In this document: positions 8,407 to 17,024 of the stretch, piece after piece
How positions within the stretch are numbered: position 1 is the first letter of the stretch
Layout of the letters: each line of letters starts with the position of its first letter
The notes under the pieces: generated by a model
Seen by the model: only the letters and a program-made list of their open reading frames with translations
Told to the model about the DNA's origin: nothing
Database searches by the model: none
Source: an uncultured Spartobacteria bacterium
GTDB lineage: Bacteria > Verrucomicrobiota > Verrucomicrobiia > Chthoniobacterales > JAATET01
Length of the DNA: 64,000 nt
Assembly: GCA_937901895.1 (NCBI GenBank)
Contig: CALGTD010000072.1
Location: 56,404 to 120,403, forward strand
Direction: 5' to 3'
Position numbers and translations under genes: made by a program

Positions 8407-9201
8407 ATGAACCAGACCTCTTCTTTGGACAGCGCGCGGGAGCCGGCGTTGATCTATCACGCAATCACCGGCATCGAGGGCCGCGAGCTTACGGGTTTCC
8501 TCCATCGCGTGTTCGTGGTGGTTCAGGACGAAAACTACGAACTGGGCGGGCTGCCGACGCGTCCGCAGGAAATTCACCCGATCGATCCGCACACGCTTTC
8601 CGCGATCAAACTTTTCACGTTTCGAGGGCACGGCCTTCCGCGCGAGGTGACCCTGCGCGGAACGTATCCGGAATTTTTTCAGGATCCCCGATTCCTTGTG
8701 ATGACGTTCATTGCCGATCCGCTTCGCTCCGCCGCGCATGCCTATGGCTGGTATGCGGCGCAGGATGACGGCCGGCCCAAGATGTCCTTCGCCGAGTTTT
8801 TGCGCGGGAGAAAGCCGAACCTGTATGCCGACGCGCTGCAGTGCCGCTGGTGGAACTGGCGCTCCGTTCTCGGGAAATACTTCTTCCTCGGCGTCCACGA
8901 AGAATCGGTGAAAAGCCTCGCCGTGCTGGGACCGAAGATCGAACGGGAGTTTGCCCGCAGGGCGCAGACGCCGAATGTCGCGCGCGCGCGGTATTTTCTG
9001 GGCAGGTATCTCGCAAATCCGGAAACCGCGGATGCGGAGGCCTCGGTGGAGATCGATGCTCGCGTTCGGGATCTTTCTGCCGGTGAAGTCGAAGCGTTTC
9101 GCAGGCGGAACCGGCTCGATTACCGGATTTATGAATACGCGCGCCGGCAACTCGACCGGGACGCGCAGGCGACGGCGGAAATGGAAATGGCGGCGGCATG
9201 A
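8407..9201 (+). CDS. sulfotransferase-like protein with degenerate PAPS site
   Basis: The 264-residue product aligns by landmark with its neighbour at 9198 but has lost the key residues. LIYHAITGIEGREL replaces the PAPS loop (VFNHIPKCYGQSL in the neighbour), so the Pro-Lys is absent. MTFIADPLRSAAHAY replaces TFVRDPLDRQISQYY, so the 3'-phosphate-binding arginine is an alanine. The family landmarks KYFFLGVHEESVKSL and FRRRNRLDYRIYEYA are kept. It is therefore probably a catalytically dead homologue that may have a binding or scaffolding role. ATG 8407 is chosen; ATG 8392 would overlap the previous gene by ten bases. The last four bases overlap the next gene (ATGA). Confidence 0.7.
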   Translation: MNQTSSLDSAREPALIYHAITGIEGRELTGFLHRVFVVVQDENYELGGLPTRPQEIHPIDPHTLSAIKLFTFRGHGLPREVTLRGTYPEFFQDPRFLVMTFIADPLRSAAHAYGWYAAQDDGRPKMSFAEFLRGRKPNLYADALQCRWWNWRSVLGKYFFLGVHEESVKSLAVLGPKIEREFARRAQTPNVARARYFLGRYLANPETADAEASVEIDARVRDLSAGEVEAFRRRNRLDYRIYEYARRQLDRDAQATAEMEMAAA

Positions 9202-9947
9202 ACAACGATCCGGTTCTGGTTTTCAATCACATACCCAAGTGTTACGGGCAGAGTCTGCGCGTGTATTTCCGCGCGTTCATGGCGACACACACCGACTACG
9301 AGGCGGGCTTCGCATGTGCGGAGGACCACCGCCGGTTCGCCTACGATGTCTCGACGCTCGCGGCGGATGACCTGTTGATCGGGCATTTCACGTCGAGCAC
9401 GATGAATCTCGACGAGCGCTATCCCGAAGTGCTCTCCAATCCGAGATTCCGGCTTTTCACCTTCGTGCGCGACCCGCTGGACCGGCAGATTTCCCAATAC
9501 TATTACTCGTTCCGTTCCGGGCGGAACCGCAAGGGTGTGACCATGGAGGAGCATCCGCTCGCGAAGGTTCTCTCGACAGCGAGCAACTCGATCGCCGGAG
9601 CGTTCCCGTGCAACGAGGAGAACTGTGAGGAGATGCTGTCGCGGTATTTCTTCGTTGGAGTCACCGACCGCGTTCAGGAGTCGATGCGGGTCCTCGTGGA
9701 ACGCATCTGGCGCATCTACTCGGAGGCGCCACGCACCCGGGCGGTGGAGCGAATGCTCAGCTCGCTCGAAAAGGTTCGGAACCGGGGATTGCCGCACGAG
9801 AACCGCGCGAAGCGCGACACCCAGGCTGATGCCGTGTCCGCCGAGGTGCTGGAAACCTTCCGCCGGAACAACGTTGTGGACTACAAGATCTATCAGATTG
9901 CCCAACGCCGCCTCGACGCCGATCTGGCGGAGCTGGGCCTCGCTTGA
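9198..9947 (+). CDS. sulfotransferase-family protein
   Basis: A 249-residue sulfotransferase with both cofactor segments visible: VFNHIPKCYGQSLRVYF (5'-phosphosulfate loop, residues 8-24) and FRLFTFVRDPLDRQISQYY (3'-phosphate site, about residue 92). The C-terminal landmarks RYFFVGVTDRVQESM and FRRNNVVDYKIYQIA are shared with the other members of this block. It most resembles the C-terminal half of the protein at 11358. It lies second in a tandem run of five related genes directly after the exporter and a glycosyltransferase, which points to polysaccharide sulfation. The acceptor is not known. Confidence 0.82.
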   Translation: MNNDPVLVFNHIPKCYGQSLRVYFRAFMATHTDYEAGFACAEDHRRFAYDVSTLAADDLLIGHFTSSTMNLDERYPEVLSNPRFRLFTFVRDPLDRQISQYYYSFRSGRNRKGVTMEEHPLAKVLSTASNSIAGAFPCNEENCEEMLSRYFFVGVTDRVQESMRVLVERIWRIYSEAPRTRAVERMLSSLEKVRNRGLPHENRAKRDTQADAVSAEVLETFRRNNVVDYKIYQIAQRRLDADLAELGLA

Positions 9948-9958
9948 CTGACATACGC

Positions 9959-10636
9959 ATGGGATTCCCCGTTTACATTTATCAGCACGTTCCCAAATGC
10001 GGCGGCACGTCGTTTCGCACGGCCTGTCGCTTGTTCTTTACGGAGGTGCACGAAGTGCCTCCCAAAAAGGACGATCCGGAGGCATGGGAGGCGTTCCGTC
10101 GCAACAAGGTCGACTTCGCGACGTTGGGGCCGGACACGATCATTACCGGCCATTTGATCCACGACGGCGTGCGTCCGCGTGAGCGTTACGCGCAGGAGAT
10201 CGCCGGCGCAGACGTGAAAATTCTGACCGTCCTGCGGGAGCCGCTGTCGCGCATGGTCTCCGGATACGCCTATGCGACGCAGCTCGGAAAAAATCTTCCC
10301 GTGACGCTCGATCAGCGGTTGCGCAAGGCGAAGAATCCGATGAGCCGCTATCTGGGTTTTGATGGAACGGATGCCGGGACGTTTCTCAAATCCTTCTTTC
10401 TGGTCGGCCTTACCGAGCATCTGCAGGCGACGGTTGATCTCCTTGCGAAATCGATCGGAAAGGAGTCCGTCGAGGTGCCCCGGGTGAATGTGTCGAAGGA
10501 TCGCGCGAAGCTGGAGGTGAGTCCGGAGACGGCGGCGGTGTTTCGCGCGAACAACGCCCGGGACTACGAGCTTTACGAAACGGCGGTTCGCATCTTCCGG
10601 GAGCGATGCCGCGAGGAACTCGGTCGCGAAGTCTGA
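9959..10636 (+). CDS. sulfotransferase-family protein
   Basis: A sulfotransferase of about 225 residues. The PAPS loop is VYIYQHVPKCGGTSFRTAC and the 3'-phosphate segment is VKILTVLREPLSRMVSGYA. FFLVGLTEHLQATVDLL and FRANNARDYELYETAVR are the block-wide C-terminal landmarks. The next gene is a close paralogue, about half identical by eye over the whole length, so this is a local tandem duplication. I chose ATG 9959 because it gives the same N-terminal length as that paralogue. TTG 9944, overlapping the previous stop as TTGA, would add five residues. Confidence 0.82.
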   Translation: MGFPVYIYQHVPKCGGTSFRTACRLFFTEVHEVPPKKDDPEAWEAFRRNKVDFATLGPDTIITGHLIHDGVRPRERYAQEIAGADVKILTVLREPLSRMVSGYAYATQLGKNLPVTLDQRLRKAKNPMSRYLGFDGTDAGTFLKSFFLVGLTEHLQATVDLLAKSIGKESVEVPRVNVSKDRAKLEVSPETAAVFRANNARDYELYETAVRIFRERCREELGREV

Positions 10637-10652
10637 AGCCGGAGCACATCCA

Positions 10653-11327
10653 ATGAGTGTCTTTTACATCTACCAGCACGTCCCGAAATGCGGAGGGAAG
10701 TCCTTCCGCCAGGCGTGCAGGAATTATTTTCATCTCGTCGTTGAACGACCGCCGCAGGTGGCTGACACCGGGAAATGGGAAGCCTTCCTTCGGGAGAAGG
10801 TGGATTTCGATGCGCTTCCCGAGGACACGATGATTTGCGGTCATCTGATCAAGGATGGCATCCGTCCGCGCGAGCGCTACGCGGAGGAGTTTGCGCGGCA
10901 TGACGTGCGCGTGGTGACCGTCCTGCGTGAACCTCGTGAACGGGCGATTTCGTCCTATTTCTTCGCCAGGCAGCAGGGCAAGCCGTTCGAAGGAACGGTG
11001 GATGACCGCCTCGCCAGCATGAAGAACCCGATGGCGAAATTCCTCGGATTCAAAGGCGGCGACGCGGACGCCTTCCTTCGCGAATATTTCTTCGTCGGAG
11101 TGACGGAGCACATGCAGAAGTCGCTCGATCTCTTTGCGCATCTTCTCGGTCGCGACCGCATCGAGGCTCCGCGGGTGAACGTGACGAAGGTGAAGGAGAA
11201 CAAGGTCCGGCCCGAGACCATCGAGCTTTTCGAGAAGAACAACGATCTCGACTATGCGCTGTATCGCGGGGCCGTGAAGCTTTTGCGGGAGCGCTGCCTT
11301 GCCGAGCTCGGAGTTTCCATCGACTGA
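10653..11327 (+). CDS. sulfotransferase-family protein, tandem paralogue of the preceding gene
   Basis: A 224-residue sulfotransferase starting MSVFYIYQHVPKCGGKSFRQ, with the 3'-phosphate segment VVTVLREPRERAISSYFFA and the landmarks YFFVGVTEHMQKSLDLF and FEKNNDLDYALYRGAVK. It matches the preceding gene along its entire length (for example GHLIKDGIRPRERYAEEF against GHLIHDGVRPRERYAQEI). Both cofactor sites look intact. Keeping two active copies suggests different positions on the sugar acceptor, but that is inference. A 16-base gap separates it from its twin. Confidence 0.83.
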   Translation: MSVFYIYQHVPKCGGKSFRQACRNYFHLVVERPPQVADTGKWEAFLREKVDFDALPEDTMICGHLIKDGIRPRERYAEEFARHDVRVVTVLREPRERAISSYFFARQQGKPFEGTVDDRLASMKNPMAKFLGFKGGDADAFLREYFFVGVTEHMQKSLDLFAHLLGRDRIEAPRVNVTKVKENKVRPETIELFEKNNDLDYALYRGAVKLLRERCLAELGVSID

Positions 11328-11357
11328 TCACCGGGCTTGCGCGAATCCGCGCATTCC

Positions 11358-12842
11358 ATGAACCGTCGCGTGAACCCCTGCTCGGGCATCCTGTGGATCC
11401 GCACGCCCGGAGTCGCGGCGCTGCCGCTGACGCACATGCTGCGAGCCGTCTTCTGCTTCCGCGAGGATGTGCCTGCGGCTGCAGGACAGACGATGGCTGC
11501 GGTGCCTGAAGAGTGGATTGGCCCGGGATGTGTGCTGGCGGGATGTTTTGTCGACGCGACGGCACTGCCGCGTCGCTATCCAATCCTTGCCCGGGATCCT
11601 CGATTATTCCGCCTCACCGCGGTGGCGGAACCCGCCGAAGTCGAGGCCGCGGTTTACCGCCACCTGGTGGAGCAGGATCCGGAGCTGCCTGCGAGGCGGC
11701 CGCGGATGTTCGGTTCCCTGGAGGCCTTTCTCGATTCGAGATCGGAGCCGCTTACCACGGGGCTTGGCGCGGCGTTCCGGCGACGGAAGGCGGATGTTTC
11801 GATGTTCGATGCCATCGTGGTCGAGGAATCGATGGAGGAGTCGCTTCGCGCTCTGGCACGTCTGCTGAGGGAACGGTTTTCGCCGGGTTCGCGGGAAGAT
11901 TGCCTGCTTGCCCGGGCCTGTGAATTGGAAGAATCGCTCGTGACGGCATTCGGTGATCGGACAACATCGGATCCACTCCCGGAGGAGTTGCATCGTCGCT
12001 ATCGGGCGCGCAACCCGCGTGATGCGCGATTTTACGAAGCGGCCCGTCAGCGCATGGGCCGCGCGGGGCGCCCTCGATTTTCCCTGCGCCGTCCACGCGC
12101 GTTTGGAGGAAGCAGCGATCCGGTATTCGTCTTCAACCACCTTCCGAAATGTTACGGAACCAGTCTGCGCGTGTGGCTGCAGACGGCGTTCGGCTCGCTC
12201 GAGGATCACACGGAATTTCTCGGCACCACGAATCCCGTGGCGGACAAGCCCGCGGCGATCGACACGCTCGCTGCGGACACCGTGCTCTGCGGTCATTTTT
12301 GTGACGGTGTGTATCGGCTTCCGACCCGCTATCCCGGGGCATGGAAGGAAGGCAGCCGGTTTCACTTTTTCACATTTGTCCGCGATCCTCTCGGCATGGC
12401 GATGTCCGACTACCTGCACGTGATCCGCCACGATCCGAAGCGGGCCGCCGGACAACCGGAGGTGTATGCTTCGCTGGAAACCTTCCTCCTCGCGCAGAAC
12501 AACCCGCTCGCATTCCGCCTGGGCTGTGGCGAATCGGACTGGTCCTGTGTGATGGAGCGCTATTTTTTTGTCGGAGTCACCGAGCGGCTCGACGAAAGCC
12601 TGCGCGGACTCATCGTTGGAATGCGAAGGATTCTGGCCGCCGCTCCGCTTACACGATCGGTCCAACGTGCGCTCGCCGCGCTGGACGTCCTTGGGAGGGA
12701 GCCTCTCCCGCACGCCAATGCTGGGAGTTCGCCCGATTGCGAAGTTTCCGACGGGACGCTTCGCCGCTTCCGCGAGCAGAACGCACTCGATTACAAGATA
12801 TACCATCACGCCCTGAAGACCCTGGGCGGAGCCTCATCATGA
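11358..12842 (+). CDS. two-domain sulfotransferase: inactive N-terminal copy plus active C-terminal copy
   Basis: The 494-residue product is about twice the length of its neighbours. The C-terminal half, from about residue 255, is a complete domain: VFNHLPKCYGTSLRVW, FFTFVRDPLGMAMSDY, RYFFVGVTERLDESLRGL and FREQNALDYKIYHHA. The N-terminal half keeps only the skeleton: LFRLTAVAEPAEVEAAVY where the arginine segment should be, FDAIVVEESMEESLRALA and YRARNPRDARFYEAA. It has no Pro-Lys-Cys loop. It therefore looks like an internal duplication with one decayed copy. ATG 11358 is chosen over TTG 11337. The stop overlaps the next glycosyltransferase (ATGA). Confidence 0.8.
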   Translation: MNRRVNPCSGILWIRTPGVAALPLTHMLRAVFCFREDVPAAAGQTMAAVPEEWIGPGCVLAGCFVDATALPRRYPILARDPRLFRLTAVAEPAEVEAAVYRHLVEQDPELPARRPRMFGSLEAFLDSRSEPLTTGLGAAFRRRKADVSMFDAIVVEESMEESLRALARLLRERFSPGSREDCLLARACELEESLVTAFGDRTTSDPLPEELHRRYRARNPRDARFYEAARQRMGRAGRPRFSLRRPRAFGGSSDPVFVFNHLPKCYGTSLRVWLQTAFGSLEDHTEFLGTTNPVADKPAAIDTLAADTVLCGHFCDGVYRLPTRYPGAWKEGSRFHFFTFVRDPLGMAMSDYLHVIRHDPKRAAGQPEVYASLETFLLAQNNPLAFRLGCGESDWSCVMERYFFVGVTERLDESLRGLIVGMRRILAAAPLTRSVQRALAALDVLGREPLPHANAGSSPDCEVSDGTLRRFREQNALDYKIYHHALKTLGGASS

Positions 12843-13861
12843 GTTCCAGTTTTCCGACGATTTCCATCGTCACGCCGTCCTACAACCAGAAGCAATTTCT
12901 CGAGTCCACGATCCGCAGCGTGCTGGGTGATGGATCCGAGCCCGTGGAATACGTGGTGGTGGACGGCGGGTCCACCGATGGTAGCGCGGAGATCGTGGAG
13001 CGTTATGCCGATCGTCTCGCGTGGTGGTGCAGTGAACCGGATGGCGGACAATACCAGGCGATCAACAAAGGGTTCGAGCGCACCAGCGGCGAGGTGATGG
13101 GCTGGTTGAACTCCTCGGACATCTACCTTCCGTGGACGATCGGAACGGTGCGGCGAATCTTCGCGGAGTTTCCCGAGGTGGACTGGATCTGCTCCCTCTC
13201 GAAATGCTGCATCGAGGAGGACGGCACGTTTCGCGGGATGCAGGAAGTGAAGGGCTATTCGCGCAATGCCTTCGTTTCCGGCCTGCACGGGAGCGAGACG
13301 ACATTCGATTTCATCCAGCAGGAGACGTGTTTCTGGAGACGGAGTCTTTGGGACAGGATCGGCGGCGCGATCAAGGACACCTACAAGTTTGCCGGGGATT
13401 TTCACCTCTGGTCCGAGTTTTTCGACCATGCCTGCCTAACCGGCGTGAAACTGCCACTCGCGGCATTCCGCTTTCACGGCGAGCAACGGAGCGCCGTCTC
13501 GAAATATCTCGTCGAGGTCGGAGACGTGTTGCGCGAGATGGGTGCGCGTCCCGAACCTGCGCATCACCGCTGGACGCGAAACATCGTGCTCTCGTTCGAT
13601 CGTGGTGACGAAGCTGACGAGTCCCGTCACGCCTGTCGTTACAAGCTCTTCACCGGCGAGAAGGACGGCCATCTTTTCGACGAAAACGCAGGAAAGGCCG
13701 CCGATCTCGAAAAGGAAAAGGTCATTCACGATCTCGCCGCCGCCTGCGAGGAACGGCTGGCCATCATCGAGAAACTCCGGGAGCAGGCAACCTTCCGCTA
13801 TCAACTGCGCAAGGAATTGAGCGGATTTTTGCGCAAATGGTCCTTCGGACTGATCAAGTAA
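12839..13861 (+). CDS. glycosyltransferase family 2 with C-terminal coiled tail
   Basis: A 340-residue GT-A glycosyltransferase. Motifs in order: ISIVTPSYNQKQFLESTIRS, VDGGSTDGS, CSEPDGGQYQAINKGF, GWLNSSDIYLPW and QQETCFWRRSLWDRIGG. In the usual NSDD motif an aspartate is replaced by serine (N-S-S-D). The last 60 residues are a separate charged helix, ACEERLAIIEKLREQATFRY then QLRKELSGFLRKW. A recognisably similar tail ends the different transferase at 29681. It is a paralogue of the genes at 7421 and 34575. Start and overlap are unambiguous (ATGA). Confidence 0.87.
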   Translation: MSSSFPTISIVTPSYNQKQFLESTIRSVLGDGSEPVEYVVVDGGSTDGSAEIVERYADRLAWWCSEPDGGQYQAINKGFERTSGEVMGWLNSSDIYLPWTIGTVRRIFAEFPEVDWICSLSKCCIEEDGTFRGMQEVKGYSRNAFVSGLHGSETTFDFIQQETCFWRRSLWDRIGGAIKDTYKFAGDFHLWSEFFDHACLTGVKLPLAAFRFHGEQRSAVSKYLVEVGDVLREMGARPEPAHHRWTRNIVLSFDRGDEADESRHACRYKLFTGEKDGHLFDENAGKAADLEKEKVIHDLAAACEERLAIIEKLREQATFRYQLRKELSGFLRKWSFGLIK

Positions 13862-13867
13862 TTCCTC

Positions 13868-15286
13868 ATGCCGAAAGAGCCCTACCTCTCCCTCGTTGCC
13901 ACGAGTCGCAATGACAACCACGGCGGCAACACGCTGTATCGCACCCAGATTTTCGTCGACAGCTTCCTCGAGCAATGCGCGAGGCATCAGCTTCCCGCGG
14001 AACTGATCCTCGTGGAATGGAATCCGCCCGCCGACCGGCAACCGCTCGCGGAGATCATTCGATGGGACCGGCAAAACGAATGGGTGACCTGTCGCGTGAT
14101 CACGGTGCCGCCGGAGTTGCACCAGCGCATCCACTACGGAAGCGTCCTGCCTCTCTTCCAGATGATCGCGAAGAATGTCGGGATTCGACGTGCACGCGGG
14201 GAGTTCGTGCTGGCGACGAACATCGATATCATCCTGTCGGAGGAACTTGTCGCGTTCATCGCAGGCCGGAACCTCGACCCCTCACGAACCTATCGCTGCG
14301 ATCGTTTCGACGTGGATTCGAGCATCCCGGACACGGTGTCCCTGGATGAGAAGCTCGAGTTTGCGTGGACCCATCTCGTTCGAAAGAACCGCCGGCTCAA
14401 GCCGGACGAGCTTGTCGAAATGCAGCAACGGGAGGAGCCGGTTGAAAAACTTGCGGCTTTTCATCAGGCCACGGGACACTTTGACGTGGAGACCACGGGC
14501 GGCGTCACGGCCGTGGTTGCGAAGGACTCCGTCCCCGCGCACTGGCTGCATCTCGATGCCTGCGGGGACTTCACGCTGCTGCATCGGGACGGGTGGGCGG
14601 CGATTCATGGATACCCGGAGCTGGAGACCTTTTCCCTGCACATCGATTCCCTCGGGGTGCAGTGCGCGCACTGGGCGGGATTCCGCGAGACCGCGCTGCT
14701 TCCAAGCGCCGTGTGCTTTCACATCGAGCATGCACTCGGCTCGGGATACGTGAGGGAAAACGCCACGCCCATGTATGAGAGGCTGCGTGCGCAGGGTATC
14801 AACTGGCTGGACTACGAGGTGGTGGAGCCCCTGTTCGTCGAGATGGCCGAGACGAAGCGGGCGATCGACTTCAACGATGAGAGCTGGGGAATCCGCGACT
14901 GGTCGATGCAGGAAACGCTTTGCGAAGCGGGAGGGCTGACCGTCGTGCCCGCGGCGCCTTCCGCCCCGCTGAAACAGGTGACGGCCGTCCGGTCGCAGTT
15001 TCGTTCGGAGCGATTCGCCTGCGACCTGTATCGACGCACGATCGCACGGAAGGAGGAAATCATCCGGATGGCGGTGACGGCTCACGACGAGGCTCTGAAA
15101 GGGATGAACGCCTTCCGGGAGGCGAATGAGAGCGCGCAGACGCAGCTGAAAGAGCTCGCTGCGGCGCACTCCAAGGCTCTGGAAACCATCGAGGAATTTC
15201 GCGCGAAAATCGTCGCCACCCGCGGGCGGCTGCAGCGATATCAGCGAGTTTTCGGCTGGCTGGAGCGATTCGGCTTCTTTAAGTAG
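13868..15286 (+). CDS. glycosyltransferase-like protein with C-terminal coiled coil
   Basis: The 472-residue product has a GT-A-like N-terminal half: LSLVATSRNDNHGGNTLYRT, then AELILVEWNPPADRQPLAE, and RARGEFVLATNIDIILSEEL, where N-I-D-I may be the metal site. A later segment, GDFTLLHRDGWAAIHGYPE, is typical of the acceptor side of such enzymes. I cannot place it in a named family. From about residue 385 the protein becomes a long amphipathic helix (FREANESAQTQLKELAAAH and onward), ending in a short basic-aromatic segment. It sits between glycosyltransferase and methyltransferase genes, supporting a role in the same pathway. Confidence 0.7.
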   Translation: MPKEPYLSLVATSRNDNHGGNTLYRTQIFVDSFLEQCARHQLPAELILVEWNPPADRQPLAEIIRWDRQNEWVTCRVITVPPELHQRIHYGSVLPLFQMIAKNVGIRRARGEFVLATNIDIILSEELVAFIAGRNLDPSRTYRCDRFDVDSSIPDTVSLDEKLEFAWTHLVRKNRRLKPDELVEMQQREEPVEKLAAFHQATGHFDVETTGGVTAVVAKDSVPAHWLHLDACGDFTLLHRDGWAAIHGYPELETFSLHIDSLGVQCAHWAGFRETALLPSAVCFHIEHALGSGYVRENATPMYERLRAQGINWLDYEVVEPLFVEMAETKRAIDFNDESWGIRDWSMQETLCEAGGLTVVPAAPSAPLKQVTAVRSQFRSERFACDLYRRTIARKEEIIRMAVTAHDEALKGMNAFREANESAQTQLKELAAAHSKALETIEEFRAKIVATRGRLQRYQRVFGWLERFGFFK

Positions 15287-15315
15287 GAGTGCTCGCCGCA
15301 TACCCCTTTTCTTCG

Positions 15316-16101
15316 ATGTCCCAAGCTCCTGCAGATCTTTCCGCCGTTCGCGACTACTGGAATCGCCGTCCGTGCAACATCCGCCACTCCACGGCGGAGG
15401 TGGGCACGCGCGAGTATTTCGACCAGGTCGAAGCGCGCAAATACATGGTGGAGCCGCACATTCCAGGGTTTGCGGAGTTCGACCGATGGAAGGGAAAGCG
15501 CGTGCTCGAAATAGGCTGCGGATTGGGCACGGACGCGACGAACTTTGCACGTGCCGGCGCGGATTACACCGGCCTGGAACTCTCCAGCGCGTCGCTCGAT
15601 CTCACGAAGAAGCGATTCGAAACATTCGGACTGAAGGGGACGTTCCATCTCGGAAACGCGGAGGAACTCACCGAGATCGTGCCGGCACAGAAGTTTGATC
15701 TGGTCTACTCATTCGGCGTCATCCACCACACCCCTCACCCGGAGCGGGTGATTGAGGCGGTGAAGGCCTACCTCAGGCCGGAGTCGGAGTTTCGACTCAT
15801 GCTTTACGCGAAGAACTCGTGGAAGAATGCGATGATCGCCGCCGGTCTCGACCAGCCCGAGGCCCAGAGCGGCTGTCCGATTGCGTTCACCTATACGCCC
15901 GACGAGGTCCGCGACCTGATGAAGGGCTACGATGTCTTCCAGATCGAGCAGGACCACATCTTCCCCTACGTTGTGGAGAAGTATGTGAAATACGAATACG
16001 AGTTTCAGCCCTGGTTCGCCGCGATGCCCAAGGAAATGTTCCGCGCCCTCGAAAAGCAGCTCGGCTGGCACCTGTTGATCCGTGCGAGGCTCGCCGGCTG
16101 A
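15316..16101 (+). CDS. class I SAM-dependent methyltransferase
   Basis: A cytoplasmic methyltransferase of 261 residues. The SAM-binding loop is VLEIGCGLGTDATNFARAG, followed by acidic YTGLELS, and FDLVYSFGVIHHTPHPERV forms the post-loop region typical of class I enzymes. A preceding segment, VRDYWNRRPCNIRHS, is common in small-molecule or sugar methyltransferases of polysaccharide loci. ATG 15316 is preferred. GTG 15289 would add nine residues, but its AGGAG lies too close to act as a ribosome site. The target is unknown; methylation of a chain end or sugar hydroxyl is the natural guess here. Confidence 0.85.
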   Translation: MSQAPADLSAVRDYWNRRPCNIRHSTAEVGTREYFDQVEARKYMVEPHIPGFAEFDRWKGKRVLEIGCGLGTDATNFARAGADYTGLELSSASLDLTKKRFETFGLKGTFHLGNAEELTEIVPAQKFDLVYSFGVIHHTPHPERVIEAVKAYLRPESEFRLMLYAKNSWKNAMIAAGLDQPEAQSGCPIAFTYTPDEVRDLMKGYDVFQIEQDHIFPYVVEKYVKYEYEFQPWFAAMPKEMFRALEKQLGWHLLIRARLAG

Positions 16102-16105
16102 CCTG

Positions 16106-17008
16106 ATGAGCGACGGCCATCCTGTTTTTTCCCGTTTTCCGGGCTATTCCGGCGAGGCTCTGGAGGACTGCCAGGCCGACTTTGTTGGAACGCAGACGCA
16201 CCGCAAGTGCCTGCCGGGTGAGTTCCGGCCGGGAGCCACGATGCAGGGCGGTCCTGCACGGGACGAAGAGTATTTCGAATGGATCGACATCCTCGAGTCG
16301 GTGGTGGCTGCCCGCGACCGCTATACGATGATCGAGATCGGTGCAGGCTACGGCCGATGGGCGTGCAGAGCCGCGCTCGCAGCGAAGGCGATGAATATCC
16401 CGGCCGTTCATGTCGCGGCGGTCGAGGCGGAACCTCTACATCTCGAGTGGCTCGACGAGCACTTCCGGCGCAACGGATTGTCTGAAGCGGAATTTCGAAT
16501 CTACCCGTTTGCGGTCGCTGCGAAACCGGGCAAGACGATGTTCATGATCAACAAGCCGGGGGAGAGTCCGGAGGAAATGGCGCGCCAATGGTATGGCCAG
16601 TCGCTGGCCACCAAAAAGGCCGTGCTGAAGCCCGTGAAATCTCCTGACTATTGCGGGAGACGGGTTTTCACCCTGCAAAGTGGCTATCAAGCCGTGCAGG
16701 TGGATGTGGAGCGTTTCGACACGGTGCTCAAGGATTATGACGTGATCGATCTGCTTGATTTCGATATTCAGGGGTTCGAACTCGAAGTGATTCAGTCGTG
16801 CATCGACGAGATCGAGCAAAAGGCGAAACGCGTCCACATCGGAACCCACGGTGTCGATCTCGAAGCCGGCCTGCGCGAGCTGTTTTCCTCCCGTGGCTGG
16901 CGGTGCAATTTCGACTTTCAATGCCAGCAAACCAACGAGACGCCGTTTGGACGGATTGCATTCAACGACGGCGTCCAGAGTTGGACCAATCCAAGGTTCG
17001 CGGCGTAA
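16106..17008 (+). CDS. FkbM-like SAM-dependent methyltransferase
   Basis: A 300-residue product with a SAM loop at MIEIGAGYGRWACRAALAA (about residue 75), an acidic loop AAVEAEPLHLEWLDEHF, and the FkbM-type C-terminal motif DLLDFDIQGFELEVIQSC. FkbM-like enzymes O-methylate sugars and related hydroxyls. The insertion around MINKPGESPEEMARQWYGQS is not typical and may shape the acceptor site. It follows another methyltransferase after four bases, so two methylation steps are encoded together. The start at ATG 16106 leaves the conserved region intact. Confidence 0.78.
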   Translation: MSDGHPVFSRFPGYSGEALEDCQADFVGTQTHRKCLPGEFRPGATMQGGPARDEEYFEWIDILESVVAARDRYTMIEIGAGYGRWACRAALAAKAMNIPAVHVAAVEAEPLHLEWLDEHFRRNGLSEAEFRIYPFAVAAKPGKTMFMINKPGESPEEMARQWYGQSLATKKAVLKPVKSPDYCGRRVFTLQSGYQAVQVDVERFDTVLKDYDVIDLLDFDIQGFELEVIQSCIDEIEQKAKRVHIGTHGVDLEAGLRELFSSRGWRCNFDFQCQQTNETPFGRIAFNDGVQSWTNPRFAA

Positions 17009-17024
17009 GGTCGGGAGTTTTACG

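Noticed and set aside
8407..9201. Frameshifted sulfotransferase pseudogene
   Set aside because: All family landmarks occur in order in one open frame; only the catalytic residues are substituted, so decay by frameshift is not supported.
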